Below are positions 23,418 to 31,288 of a DNA stretch of 64,000 nucleotides, one piece after another. Location: positions 186,001-250,000 of the forward strand of contig NZ_JALJZX010000001.1 in assembly GCF_024171485.1 (NCBI RefSeq), read 5' to 3'. Under the pieces are notes generated by a model. It ran no database searches, was not told where the DNA came from, and worked only from the letters and a program-made list of their open reading frames with translations. How positions within the stretch are numbered: the first letter of the stretch is position 1; each line of letters starts with the position of its first letter. The DNA comes from Chryseobacterium sp. HSC-36S06 (GTDB lineage: Bacteria; Bacteroidota; Bacteroidia; Flavobacteriales; Weeksellaceae). Made by a program: the position numbers and the translations under genes.

Positions 23418-24074
23418 ATGATATCACTTAGTGAAGAAAATTACCTGAAAGCTATCTTTCATTTAATTAATGAAGAAAATACTGTAACCATAAATGAAAT
23501 CAGCAAGCTCCTTGATGTAAAAATGCCAAGTGTTAACAATATGATGAAGAAATTCGCTGACAGAAACTGGGTAGTTTACGAGAGTTATAAACCACTTAAA
23601 ATTACAGATTCGGGAAAAAAACAGGCGGCACTTATCGTGAGAAAGCACCGTTTAACGGAAATGTTTCTTGTTGAAAAAATGAATTTTGGGTGGGAAAATG
23701 TTCATGAAATTGCCGAACAGCTGGAGCATATTCATTCGGAAACTTTCTTTGATAAAATGGACGAAATCCTGAACTACCCTAAATTTGATCCACACGGGGA
23801 ACCGATTCCGGACAAAGAAGGAAATATCATCGCTCAGGATTTGAAAAAATTAAGCGAATGCAGTATTGGACAAAGTGTGATCTTCACTGCTGTGACAATT
23901 ACAGACGATGACTTTCTCACTTTTCTAAATATAAAGAACCTCGAGTTGGGAAAGGAAATCGAGATCCTGGAGATCGAAAAGTTCGACAAATCCATGACCG
24001 TAAACATTGATAATATACCGACAGTTCTTAGCAAAATTGTATGTGACAAAATCCTTGTTAAGATCTCAGTCTGA
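23418..24074 (+). CDS. DtxR/MntR-family metal-dependent transcriptional regulator
   Basis: A 218-residue repressor-type protein. The N-terminal winged helix (about 1-65) contains Ser-Glu-Glu-Asn-Tyr-Leu-Lys-Ala-Ile and Lys-Met-Pro-Ser-Val-Asn-Asn-Met recognition helix. The metal-binding and dimerisation domain (about 66-140) has Arg-Lys-His-Arg-Leu-Thr-Glu-Met, Ala-Glu-Gln-Leu-Glu-His and Phe-Asp-Pro-His-Gly-Glu-Pro-Ile-Pro, the usual ligand region for Mn or Fe. A C-terminal FeoA/SH3-like domain (about 150-218) is present, which places it in the longer DtxR/IdeR-like group. No metal transporter lies beside it, so its targets other than itself are unknown. Confidence 0.92.
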   Translation: MISLSEENYLKAIFHLINEENTVTINEISKLLDVKMPSVNNMMKKFADRNWVVYESYKPLKITDSGKKQAALIVRKHRLTEMFLVEKMNFGWENVHEIAEQLEHIHSETFFDKMDEILNYPKFDPHGEPIPDKEGNIIAQDLKKLSECSIGQSVIFTAVTITDDDFLTFLNIKNLELGKEIEILEIEKFDKSMTVNIDNIPTVLSKIVCDKILVKISV

Positions 24075-24084
24075 AGAAACTGGT

Positions 24085-24116
24085 TTTGGCATATTGACTC
24101 AATTCCCTTAACTTTG
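24085..24116 (+). promoter_or_regulatory. pruA promoter (Bacteroidetes type)
   Basis: TTTG (24085-24088), a 20-nt spacer and TAACTTTG (24109-24116), giving a leader of about 32 nt before the ATG at 24152. Confidence 0.7.
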
Positions 24117-24151
24117 TAACATTCTCAAAATAATCAATAAAAATTAAACAT

Positions 24152-25777
24152 ATGTCAAAAGCTATTTCGCAAGTTCCTTACGCAGTAAATGAGCCCGTAA
24201 GAACTTATGAACCAGGCTCTACCGAAGTTAACTCTTTGATTGCCACTTACAAAAAGATGTGGAAAGAGCAGGTAGAAATTCCTATGATCATCAACGGAAA
24301 AGAAATCACCACCGAAAATAAGGTTGCTATCAGTTCTCCTCAAGATCATCAGCATAATCTCGGCTTTTATTACAAAGGCGACATGACTCATGTTGACGAA
24401 GCCATCAATACCGCTCTTGCCGCAAGAGAAAAGTGGAACAATTTAGGTTGGGAGCAGCGTGCCGCGATTTTTCTGAAAGCAGCAGATCTGATTGCAGGTC
24501 CTTACCGTGACACTTTAAATGCGGCGACGATGATTGGTCAAAGTAAAAACGTTCATCAGGCAGAAATCGATGCAGCGTGTGAGTTTATCGACTTCCTAAG
24601 ATATAATGTAGAATTCATGACCGAAATATATAGTGATCAGCCGGTTTCCGACAGCGGAATCTGGAACAGATCAGAATATCGTCCGCTCGAAGGATTCTGT
24701 TTTGCGGTGACTCCTTTCAACTTTACAGCAATTGCGGGAAATCTTCCAACCTGTATGGCGATGATGGGAAATGTTGTGGTTTGGAAGCCTTCAGACAAAC
24801 AGGTTCTTTCTGCTAAGATCATTATGGACATTCTTACAGAAGCTGGCTTACCGGCGGGCGTAATCAATATGATTTTTACAGACGGCAAAGAAACTGCAGA
24901 AAAAGTATTGGCACATCCTGATTTTGCAGGTCTGCACTTTACCGGCTCCACCACAGTATTCCAGGATATGTGGAAGAAAATCGGCAATAATATTCACCAG
25001 TATAAAACATATCCAAGAATCGTTGGAGAAACCGGAGGAAAAGACTTTATTATGGTGCATCCGTCGGCGAATGCTGAAGCTGTTGCCACAGGAATGGTTC
25101 GTGGTGCTTTTGAATATCAAGGGCAGAAATGTTCTGCTGCTTCCCGCGCATATATCCCTAAATCGCTTTGGCCAGAAGTTAAAAATGTGATGGAAGCCCA
25201 GCTTAAAACCATTAAAATGGGAAGCCCGGAAGATCCTTCTAACTTCGTGAATGCGGTTATCGACAAAAATTCTTTCGAGAAATGTAAAGGTTACATTGAA
25301 CGTGCACAGCAATCTTCAGATGCAAAAGTAATTTTCGGCGGAAAGTGCGATGATTCAAAAGGATGGTTTGTTGCACCTACCGTAATTGAAACTACGAACC
25401 CGAAATACGAGTCAGTTTGCGAAGAAATCTTCGGACCAATCCTTTCTGTATATGTTTATGAAGACATTAACTGGAAAGAAACCCTGAAACTTGTGGATGA
25501 AACATCTCCGTACTCATTAACGGGTTCTATTTTTTCACAGGACAGATACGCGATTGATGAAGCATACAAAGCTTTGGAAAACGCCGCAGGAAACTTTTAC
25601 ATTAACGACAAACCGACGGGTGCAGTAGTTGGCCAGCAGCCTTTTGGCGGCGCGAGAGCTTCCGGTACCAACGACAAAGCCGGTTCTAAAATGAATTTGT
25701 TGAGATGGGTTTCTGTGAGAAGTATTAAAGAAACTTTTGTTTCTCCTAAAGATTATAAATATCCTTACTTAGGATAG
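24152..25777 (+). CDS. pruA: 1-pyrroline-5-carboxylate dehydrogenase (L-glutamate gamma-semialdehyde dehydrogenase)
   Basis: Oxidises glutamate semialdehyde to glutamate with NAD+, the second step of proline breakdown. The 541-residue length fits the stand-alone enzyme (not the PutA fusion). Catalytic features: Val-Gly-Glu-Thr-Gly-Gly-Lys-Asp with the general-base Glu, Tyr-Gln-Gly-Gln-Lys-Cys-Ser-Ala-Ala with the nucleophilic Cys, Phe-Thr-Gly-Ser-Thr in the cofactor site, and Cys-Glu-Glu-Ile-Phe-Gly-Pro. Thr-Pro-Phe-Asn-Phe-Thr-Ala-Ile-Ala-Gly-Asn-Leu is diagnostic for this subfamily. It has its own promoter and terminator; proline dehydrogenase is not in the window. Confidence 0.96.
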   Translation: MSKAISQVPYAVNEPVRTYEPGSTEVNSLIATYKKMWKEQVEIPMIINGKEITTENKVAISSPQDHQHNLGFYYKGDMTHVDEAINTALAAREKWNNLGWEQRAAIFLKAADLIAGPYRDTLNAATMIGQSKNVHQAEIDAACEFIDFLRYNVEFMTEIYSDQPVSDSGIWNRSEYRPLEGFCFAVTPFNFTAIAGNLPTCMAMMGNVVVWKPSDKQVLSAKIIMDILTEAGLPAGVINMIFTDGKETAEKVLAHPDFAGLHFTGSTTVFQDMWKKIGNNIHQYKTYPRIVGETGGKDFIMVHPSANAEAVATGMVRGAFEYQGQKCSAASRAYIPKSLWPEVKNVMEAQLKTIKMGSPEDPSNFVNAVIDKNSFEKCKGYIERAQQSSDAKVIFGGKCDDSKGWFVAPTVIETTNPKYESVCEEIFGPILSVYVYEDINWKETLKLVDETSPYSLTGSIFSQDRYAIDEAYKALENAAGNFYINDKPTGAVVGQQPFGGARASGTNDKAGSKMNLLRWVSVRSIKETFVSPKDYKYPYLG

Positions 25778-25798
25778 GATTTTAAACTTTTAAATAAT

Positions 25799-25828
25799 TA
25801 ACTCTGTCGTTATGGCAGAGTTTTTTTC
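25799..25828 (+). terminator. Terminator of pruA
   Basis: Stem AACTCTG / CAGAGTT with a 9-nt loop and a run of T. Confidence 0.8.
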
Positions 25829-25952
25829 TGAGAGTATTCAGACAACTTAATACCTTTTTGCACGCTTAATTATCGTTAATACTTAGAAATCCGGACATAA
25901 CTTATAATTTAACAAACTTTATATTTTCAAACATTCAACTGGCATAGTTTTT

Positions 25953-25964
25953 ACAGTTGACTGT
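25953..25964. promoter_or_regulatory. Small palindrome upstream of the YtxH-like gene
   Basis: ACAGT-TG-ACTGT, a 12-bp perfect palindrome 42 bases before the ATG. It could be an operator half-pair; nothing in the window identifies a cognate regulator. Confidence 0.3.
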
Positions 25965-26005
25965 GCGTAAACATTCATTAATTACATTAACTTAAAACTT
26001 AAATT

Positions 26006-26248
26006 ATGAGCACTAAAAGAAACGGTTTATTAGCATTGCTAGGACTTGGAGCAGTAGCATTTTGGAAATATAAAAACTCTACTCCAGAAGAAAAGCAGGC
26101 AGTAAAAGATAAGTTTAACACTGCGAAAGACAATTTCAATAAATTGGGAAGTGATTTAAAATCAAAAGCCAGTGAAGTTGCTTCTCAGGTACAGAACAAA
26201 GCTGACCAGGCAAAAACGACAGTTAACGAGTCTGTAAATCAGAACTAA
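26006..26248 (+). CDS. Small YtxH-like membrane-anchored helical protein
   Basis: An 80-residue protein with one N-terminal membrane segment (about 8-20: Leu-Leu-Ala-Leu-Leu-Gly-Leu-Gly-Ala-Val-Ala-Phe) and a polar helical tail rich in Lys, Ala, Gln, Asn and Ser. The tail can be read as four 11-residue units (33-43, 44-54, 55-65, 66-76), a YtxH or LEA-type pattern. Such proteins are often stress-induced, but no direct evidence exists here. It is monocistronic, with 228 bp of AT-rich leader and a strong terminator. Confidence 0.78.
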   Translation: MSTKRNGLLALLGLGAVAFWKYKNSTPEEKQAVKDKFNTAKDNFNKLGSDLKSKASEVASQVQNKADQAKTTVNESVNQN

Positions 26249-26268
26249 AACTATTCCTTTTTCAGACC

Positions 26269-26306
26269 AAAAACCCGCAATGTAAAATTACATTGCGGGT
26301 TTTTAT
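26269..26306. terminator. Bidirectional terminator
   Basis: A 17-bp perfect stem AAAAACCCGCAATGTAA / TTACATTGCGGGTTTTT, the strongest in the window, between the convergent YtxH-like gene and the YpfJ-type protease gene. Confidence 0.9.
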
Positions 26307-26327
26307 TTCAAGGATTTAATTTTTTAT

Positions 26328-27185
26328 TTATTTCAGAAGTGCGTTGAATGTGTCGCCCTGGCGAATATCTCCGGTATTATATCCTTTCATAAACCATTCT
26401 TTACGTTGGGCTGAACTTCCGTGGGTGAAACCTTCCTGATTCACGTATCCTTGCGATTTCTTCTGAATATTATCGTCGCCTACTGCTTCAGCAGCAGAAA
26501 TTGCAGCCTCCAGGTCGCCAGGTTCCAGGAACTTTTCACGGTTATCGGTTTGTCTGGACCAAACTCCGGCATAAAAATCAGCCTGTAGTTCGGTCGCAAC
26601 AGAAACTCTGTTCATATCCGTTTCGGAATATCTTCCGCTTCTGCGTAACTGGTCGGTTTTCTGTAAGGTTCCCAATAGATTTTGAATATGATGCCCCATT
26701 TCATGAGCCATAACGTACGCTATAGAGAATTCAGTAACCTGCGCGCCAAAACGCTGCTGCAATTCTTTGAAAAAACTCATATCCATATAAACGGTTTGAT
26801 CTGCAGGACAGTAAAAAGGTCCCATCGCTGCCTGTGCTGTACCGCATCCTGACTGGGTTACCGCTTCAAACATTACCACTTTTGCCGGTTGGTACTGCAT
26901 TCCGTTTTCCTGAAAGACTTTGGCCCAGGTTTGTTCATTCTCTGCCGTAATCATCTGCACGAATTCGCGCACCTTCAATTCTTCCTGAGTAAGATCACGC
27001 TGTTCGGTCTGCTGGCTCGAACTACCCATTCCCGAGGAAAGTATTGCCGAAGGATCGCCACCTAAAAAGAATATAATAGCAGCGATAATTAAGGTTCCCA
27101 AGCCGCCGCCTACAAGCATTCCGCCGCCTCCACCAGCGCCCCTTCTATCATCTACATTTCCGCTTCTGTCGTTTGTCCATTTCAT
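26328..27185 (-). CDS. YpfJ-type neutral zinc metallopeptidase
   Basis: A 285-residue membrane-anchored protein of the KPN_02809/YpfJ family. The N-terminus begins Met-Lys-Trp-Thr-Asn-Asp-Arg-Ser-Gly-Asn-Val-Asp-Asp-Arg-Arg-Gly, with Gly-Gly-Gly-Gly before a single membrane helix (about 22-42). The catalytic domain contains the zinc motif His-Glu-Met-Gly-His-His (in Ala-His-Glu-Met-Gly-His-His-Ile-Gln) and the third-ligand region Glu-Leu-Gln-Ala-Asp-Phe-Tyr-Ala-Gly-Val-Trp. The active site should face the periplasm. Substrates are unknown. It lies 47 bases downstream of the sulfatase-like gene on the same strand and may be cotranscribed. Confidence 0.9.
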   Translation of the reverse strand: MKWTNDRSGNVDDRRGAGGGGGMLVGGGLGTLIIAAIIFFLGGDPSAILSSGMGSSSQQTEQRDLTQEELKVREFVQMITAENEQTWAKVFQENGMQYQPAKVVMFEAVTQSGCGTAQAAMGPFYCPADQTVYMDMSFFKELQQRFGAQVTEFSIAYVMAHEMGHHIQNLLGTLQKTDQLRRSGRYSETDMNRVSVATELQADFYAGVWSRQTDNREKFLEPGDLEAAISAAEAVGDDNIQKKSQGYVNQEGFTHGSSAQRKEWFMKGYNTGDIRQGDTFNALLK

Positions 27186-27232
27186 GGTTTGTAATTTATA
27201 GAGTTATTTTTTATTTTAAAAATACATTAATT

Positions 27233-29311
27233 TTATTTATTCAGCCTGTTTTCCTGAAGCCAGTAACTGGTCGACTGAAATGCAGCAACGCAGTCATCAA
27301 TCAAGTTCTGTACCGATTTCCTAGCCGGAATTTCATCAAAATAAAGTCTAAAATTATCCGGCAGATCCGATTTTTGTGACACGAACGAATACTGTCTCAC
27401 TTTTTTGGTTGGTGAAATCACCGTTAAATAATTATCCTTAATTAGCCCCAAATCCTGATAGGTAGCTACATAGGCTTTTGGCTGAAACTCTTGAGTGAAA
27501 ACGTCCTGACCTAAAAATGTAGAATGATAACTGAAATTTAAAAGTCCTAATAAAGTGGGCATTACATCGATCTGCGACATCAGCCCGTTAAATTGCTGTG
27601 GCTCAATAAAACCTTCGGAAAATATCATTCCAGGGATTCTGTATTTATCCATAGGAAGTTCCGTTTTCCCTGCACTAGAAGCGCAATGATCAGCTACGAT
27701 GACAAAAACGGTGTTTCTATACCAGTCCTGCTTTTTAGCCATTTCAAAAAACTTCCGGATTGAATAATCGGTATATTTCACACCACCTTCCCGGGATTTT
27801 GCGTTTCCGGGAAGATCAATCCGACCGTCGGGATAAGTGAAAGGCCTGTGATTTGAAACCGTCATCCAATGGTTAAAAAACGGTTTTCCGCTTTTGGCTT
27901 CAAGATTCATCACCTCAATTGCTTTCCTGGCCATATCTTCATCTGAAACACCCCAAATATTCCCAAAAGCAATTTCTTCGGGTTTAAAACTGCTTCTATC
28001 AACAATATCATAACCGTTTCCTTTATAAAAATCTTCCATATTATCGAAATAGCTGTCGCCGCCGTATAAAAATTTCACATCGTAGCCTTTCGATTGGAAA
28101 ACACTTCCCGTGGTAAATTTATTCTTGTTGTTTTTCCTTTTAATAATGCTTTCTCCAGCTGTTGGAGGAATACACAGCGTTAAAGCTTCCAGTCCGCGAA
28201 CTGTTCTGTTTCCGGTAGCATAAAGGTTCGTGAACATTAAAGATTTGGTTGCCAGACTGTCGAGAAATGGAGTAATATTCTGCGTATTTCCGTAATGAGC
28301 CAGGAAATCGGCGGACAGACTTTCAATCGAAATCAGTACCACATTTTTCTTTAATTCAGGTTTTGTCGAAGTAATTATTCGGGATAATGATCCTGGCTTT
28401 AATTCTTTGAAAAAGCGCTGTTCAGCGACAGATGCGTTCAACGTTGGGTAAAACTGGAAATAATCGAGCTCTTTTTGGGTGAACGCATTGAAGAATTTAG
28501 GAAAGCCGTTCGCCTGAATCTCCTGCGCGAAAGTGTTACCTGTTTTTACTTCGTTCAGTTTCGGAATGAGCAGAAGACTCATACCACACAACAGCACAAA
28601 TGAACCGAGTAAAATAAGTTTCTGCTTGAAATTGGGAAGTTCAATAAGCTCACCTCTAGTCCTCCGGAATATGAACCATGTAACTGCCGCTGCAAGAATA
28701 AATATGACTGAAAATAATGGAAGTACAGGATAACTTTCCATAATGTTTCCGATCACTTCATTGGTATAAATTAAATAATCTACTGCAATAAAATTGTATC
28801 GGACACCGAATTCATTCCAGAAAAAATATTCGCTTACCGCATTGAAAATGATGAGTACAACATATAAAAACAAGGTGATAAAGTAGAGAATATTACGGAT
28901 TTTAAGCCTCTGAACTGGGAGAAAAAGCATCAAGCCAAACAGCAGTGTTTTCAAACCTATAAATGCAGTGGCAACTTCGGGGAATGCTCCGCCGTACTGT
29001 CGGAAAATATTTCCGGGTAAAAAAGCGGTATAAATGAACGCGGTTATTAACAGGCCGAAAATGATATATCCGTAAGGCTTTCTGTACTTAGAATTGGATA
29101 AAAAAAGAAAATATACCGCCAATAAACTGCTGGCTAATGTAAAAACTAAAATGTCGCTTAATAAACCGACAGTTATAATCTTCAGACTTTCAAACAGTGC
29201 AAAATCTGCATTTGTAATGGGATGAAAGATGAAAATAATTCTTAAAATAAGAGATACCAGGAGATAAAAAATCCCGAGATAAAAAAACGGTTTTAGTTTT
29301 GTCTGTATCAT
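27233..29311 (-). CDS. LTA synthase-like sulfatase-family membrane transferase
   Basis: A 692-residue protein with five predicted N-terminal membrane helices (about 8-235) and an extracytoplasmic alkaline-phosphatase/sulfatase-type domain (about 310-640). Visible active-site features: Val-Val-Leu-Ile-Ser-Ile-Glu-Ser-Leu-Ser (metal Glu), Ala-Thr-Gly-Asn-Arg-Thr-Val-Arg-Gly with the nucleophilic Thr, Gly-Gly-Asp-Ser-Tyr-Phe-Asp, and Val-Ile-Val-Ala-Asp-His-Cys-Ala with Asp-His metal ligands. The family moves phosphoglycerol or phosphoethanolamine onto lipids and glycans. Since Bacteroidetes lack lipoteichoic acid, a role in envelope lipid or LPS modification is more likely (inference). Confidence 0.88.
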   Translation of the reverse strand: MIQTKLKPFFYLGIFYLLVSLILRIIFIFHPITNADFALFESLKIITVGLLSDILVFTLASSLLAVYFLFLSNSKYRKPYGYIIFGLLITAFIYTAFLPGNIFRQYGGAFPEVATAFIGLKTLLFGLMLFLPVQRLKIRNILYFITLFLYVVLIIFNAVSEYFFWNEFGVRYNFIAVDYLIYTNEVIGNIMESYPVLPLFSVIFILAAAVTWFIFRRTRGELIELPNFKQKLILLGSFVLLCGMSLLLIPKLNEVKTGNTFAQEIQANGFPKFFNAFTQKELDYFQFYPTLNASVAEQRFFKELKPGSLSRIITSTKPELKKNVVLISIESLSADFLAHYGNTQNITPFLDSLATKSLMFTNLYATGNRTVRGLEALTLCIPPTAGESIIKRKNNKNKFTTGSVFQSKGYDVKFLYGGDSYFDNMEDFYKGNGYDIVDRSSFKPEEIAFGNIWGVSDEDMARKAIEVMNLEAKSGKPFFNHWMTVSNHRPFTYPDGRIDLPGNAKSREGGVKYTDYSIRKFFEMAKKQDWYRNTVFVIVADHCASSAGKTELPMDKYRIPGMIFSEGFIEPQQFNGLMSQIDVMPTLLGLLNFSYHSTFLGQDVFTQEFQPKAYVATYQDLGLIKDNYLTVISPTKKVRQYSFVSQKSDLPDNFRLYFDEIPARKSVQNLIDDCVAAFQSTSYWLQENRLNK

Positions 29312-29369
29312 TTCGCTTTAAATTGTAACCTCTTTTTTCGCTTTTGAATAAAGCAGACTTACTGTAAAG

Positions 29370-29888
29370 CTACAAATTTCCGAAACCAATATTCCCTTTT
29401 TTCTCCGAAAGATTACGCTTGAATTCAATCATTTGCAGCGCAGTTACAGCAGCTTCTACGCCCTTATTACCAAGACTTCCGCCGCTTCTTGCGACAGACT
29501 GTTCTTTAGTATCATCAGTTAACAGACAGAATATCGTGGGAATATCAGTCAAAATGTTGCAGTCTTTAATCCCTTGCGCAACTGCTGAACAAACGTAATC
29601 GAAATGAGGGGTCTCTCCACGGATTACGCAACCAATAGCAATCACAGCATCAAATTTTCTCTCTTTGCAAAGCTGCATTGAGGCGTAATTAAGCTCGAAT
29701 GCGCCGGGAACGCTGAACACTTTAATGTTTTCCTCATTTACGCCTTCAGTTTTCAGAACTTCTAATGCTCCGTCACGAAGGTTATGGGTCACAAAATCAT
29801 TCCATTCAGAAACAACAATGCCAATTCTGTAAGAACCGGCATTTGTAAGCTGCAATGGTTTGTAATCTGAAAGATTTACAGTTGCCAT
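29370..29888 (-). CDS. ribH: 6,7-dimethyl-8-ribityllumazine synthase
   Basis: Joins ribityl-aminouracil and dihydroxybutanone phosphate in the penultimate step of riboflavin synthesis. 172 residues. Motifs: Val-Ser-Glu-Trp-Asn (substrate ring), Val-Pro-Gly-Ala-Phe-Glu-Leu, Ala-Ile-Gly-Cys-Val-Ile-Arg-Gly-Glu-Thr-Pro-His-Phe-Asp-Tyr-Val-Cys (with the catalytic His), Cys-Leu-Leu-Thr-Asp-Asp-Thr in the place of the usual Gly-Val-Leu-Thr, and Asn-Lys-Gly-Val-Glu-Ala-Ala. It starts 14 bases after the TPR gene on the same strand and is probably cotranscribed from that promoter. No FMN riboswitch is seen upstream. Confidence 0.96.
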   Translation of the reverse strand: MATVNLSDYKPLQLTNAGSYRIGIVVSEWNDFVTHNLRDGALEVLKTEGVNEENIKVFSVPGAFELNYASMQLCKERKFDAVIAIGCVIRGETPHFDYVCSAVAQGIKDCNILTDIPTIFCLLTDDTKEQSVARSGGSLGNKGVEAAVTALQMIEFKRNLSEKKGNIGFGNL

Positions 29889-29902
29889 TTTATATGTTTT
29901 AT

Positions 29903-30613
29903 TTAGTAATATTTTACCATTTCGATGTAAGCATCAGACATTCCATTGTCGTAATCCTGATATTTTTCATCGATTGCGCTGAAGTATTTTTTTGCTTCTG
30001 CATTTTTCTTCAGTGCTAGAGACACCATTCCCGCTTTCTTTGTGAAATAATAAGAAGTATAAGGGTCATCAGATGCTGTAGATGCTTTATCTAAAAGTGA
30101 AAGAGCGTCCTCATTTTTATTAAGGTTAAGTTGACAATCTGCCATTGCACCGAATTTCAGTGCAGTTAAGATCTTGTTATCTGATGAAAATTTATCAAGC
30201 AGATCATAAGCTTCCTGATATTTCCCTTCTTTGAATTTCAGCAATCCTGCATTATAAGCAGAAAGTTTACCCACTTTGGTTCCTGAAAAGTCATTGTAAG
30301 TTCCTAAATAACCTGGATTAGCAGCAGTTTTACCACCCAAAGCAAGTTCTTCTTTTCCGTCAGCCAAATTTTTCTGAGCGGCAAGATAACTTAAAGTAGC
30401 TTCCTCATTTCGTGGACCTACATAAAACTGCTGGTAAGCAAAATACCCAAGAACCAGTGCCAATAAAGCTACAAAAACTGTAACCAATGTTTTGGCATTT
30501 TTTTCCAGAAATCTTTCGGTATCTAATGCACCTCTGTCTAAATCCTTGAAAACTTCTACAGTTTCCTTCCCTTCCATTTCGTGTTTGTCGGTGTGCGTTT
30601 TATGTTTTGCCAT
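29903..30613 (-). CDS. TPR protein with single membrane anchor (YfgM-like)
   Basis: A 236-residue protein with a charged cytoplasmic head (1-40), one membrane helix (about 43-62: Leu-Val-Thr-Val-Phe-Val-Ala-Leu-Leu-Ala-Leu-Val-Leu-Gly-Tyr), and a periplasmic part made of tetratricopeptide-like helices (about 70-230; Gly-Lys-Tyr-Gln-Glu-Ala-Tyr-Asp-Leu-Leu). The layout is like YfgM, which helps periplasmic chaperones near the Sec translocon; in Bacteroidetes this protein is of unproven role. It is the first gene before ribH, with a strong promoter at 30636-30666. Confidence 0.82.
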   Translation of the reverse strand: MAKHKTHTDKHEMEGKETVEVFKDLDRGALDTERFLEKNAKTLVTVFVALLALVLGYFAYQQFYVGPRNEEATLSYLAAQKNLADGKEELALGGKTAANPGYLGTYNDFSGTKVGKLSAYNAGLLKFKEGKYQEAYDLLDKFSSDNKILTALKFGAMADCQLNLNKNEDALSLLDKASTASDDPYTSYYFTKKAGMVSLALKKNAEAKKYFSAIDEKYQDYDNGMSDAYIEMVKYY

Positions 30614-30635
30614 AATGTATTAAAAAATTGAAGTG

Positions 30636-30666
30636 CAAATTTAACTGTTTTTGAACGATTTACAAA
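30636..30666 (-). promoter_or_regulatory. Promoter of the TPR-ribH unit (Bacteroidetes type)
   Basis: Reading the minus strand: TTTG (30663-30666), a 19-nt spacer, TAAATTTG (30636-30643), 22 bases before the ATG. Confidence 0.7.
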
Positions 30667-30750
30667 ATAATGCCTGAAAAAACATTCCGTTCCTAAAATT
30701 ACCCTGAAACAAGTAATTTTTTCTTTGAAAAATATTAAAATTTAACTGAT

Positions 30751-31287
30751 TTAGTATTCCAGAATTGTATAGACCTCCGCATCGAAATCTTTGAGGCGTT
30801 CTGCACCGTTAAGATCCTTTAAACCAATCAGAAAACTAAACTGCGAAACTGTTGCTCCCTGATTTTCTACCAGTTTTGCTGCGGCTTGAGTTGTACCGCC
30901 CGTTGCGAGCAAGTCATCGTGAATAAGTATTCTTTGTCCCGGTTTTACCTGTCCGGTACGCATCTCGATTTCGGCTGAGCCATATTCCAGTTCGTATTCA
31001 ATTCCAACAAAGGGCGGAGGAAGTTTCCCGGCCTTGCGGATAAGAATAAACGGAACTTCAAGCGCCACAGCAACTGCGATCCCGAAAAGATATCCACGGC
31101 TTTCGATTCCGCAAACCGCATCAACCTTCCCGCGGCTGAAAGCAACAAGATCAGCGATTACATCTTCATAAAGCTTAGGATTAAGAAAAATCGGTGTAAT
31201 ATCTTTGAACTGAATGCCCGGTTTTGGGAAGTCAGGAATGTTTTCAATGGTTTCTTCTAAATCACGGATGAGTTTACGATTTTTCAT
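30751..31287 (-). CDS. apt: Adenine phosphoribosyltransferase
   Basis: Salvages adenine to AMP with PRPP. A 178-residue type I phosphoribosyltransferase. Motifs: Phe-Pro-Lys-Pro-Gly-Ile-Gln-Phe-Lys-Asp-Ile-Thr-Pro (adenine hood, about 19-31), Cys-Gly-Ile-Glu-Ser-Arg-Gly-Tyr (about 58-65), Arg-Lys-Ala-Gly-Lys-Leu-Pro, and the PRPP loop Ile-Leu-Ile-His-Asp-Asp-Leu-Leu-Ala-Thr-Gly-Gly-Thr (about 120-132). The variant Ile-His-Asp-Asp in place of Val-Asp-Asp is common in this phylum. It begins 1 base after the lipoprotein gene stop, so the two form one transcript. Confidence 0.96.
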   Translation of the reverse strand: MKNRKLIRDLEETIENIPDFPKPGIQFKDITPIFLNPKLYEDVIADLVAFSRGKVDAVCGIESRGYLFGIAVAVALEVPFILIRKAGKLPPPFVGIEYELEYGSAEIEMRTGQVKPGQRILIHDDLLATGGTTQAAAKLVENQGATVSQFSFLIGLKDLNGAERLKDFDAEVYTILEY

Positions 31288-31288
31288 T

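Noticed and set aside
29889..29902. FMN riboswitch before ribH
   Set aside because: Only 14 bases separate ribH from the TPR gene, too short for the element; none is seen before the TPR gene either.
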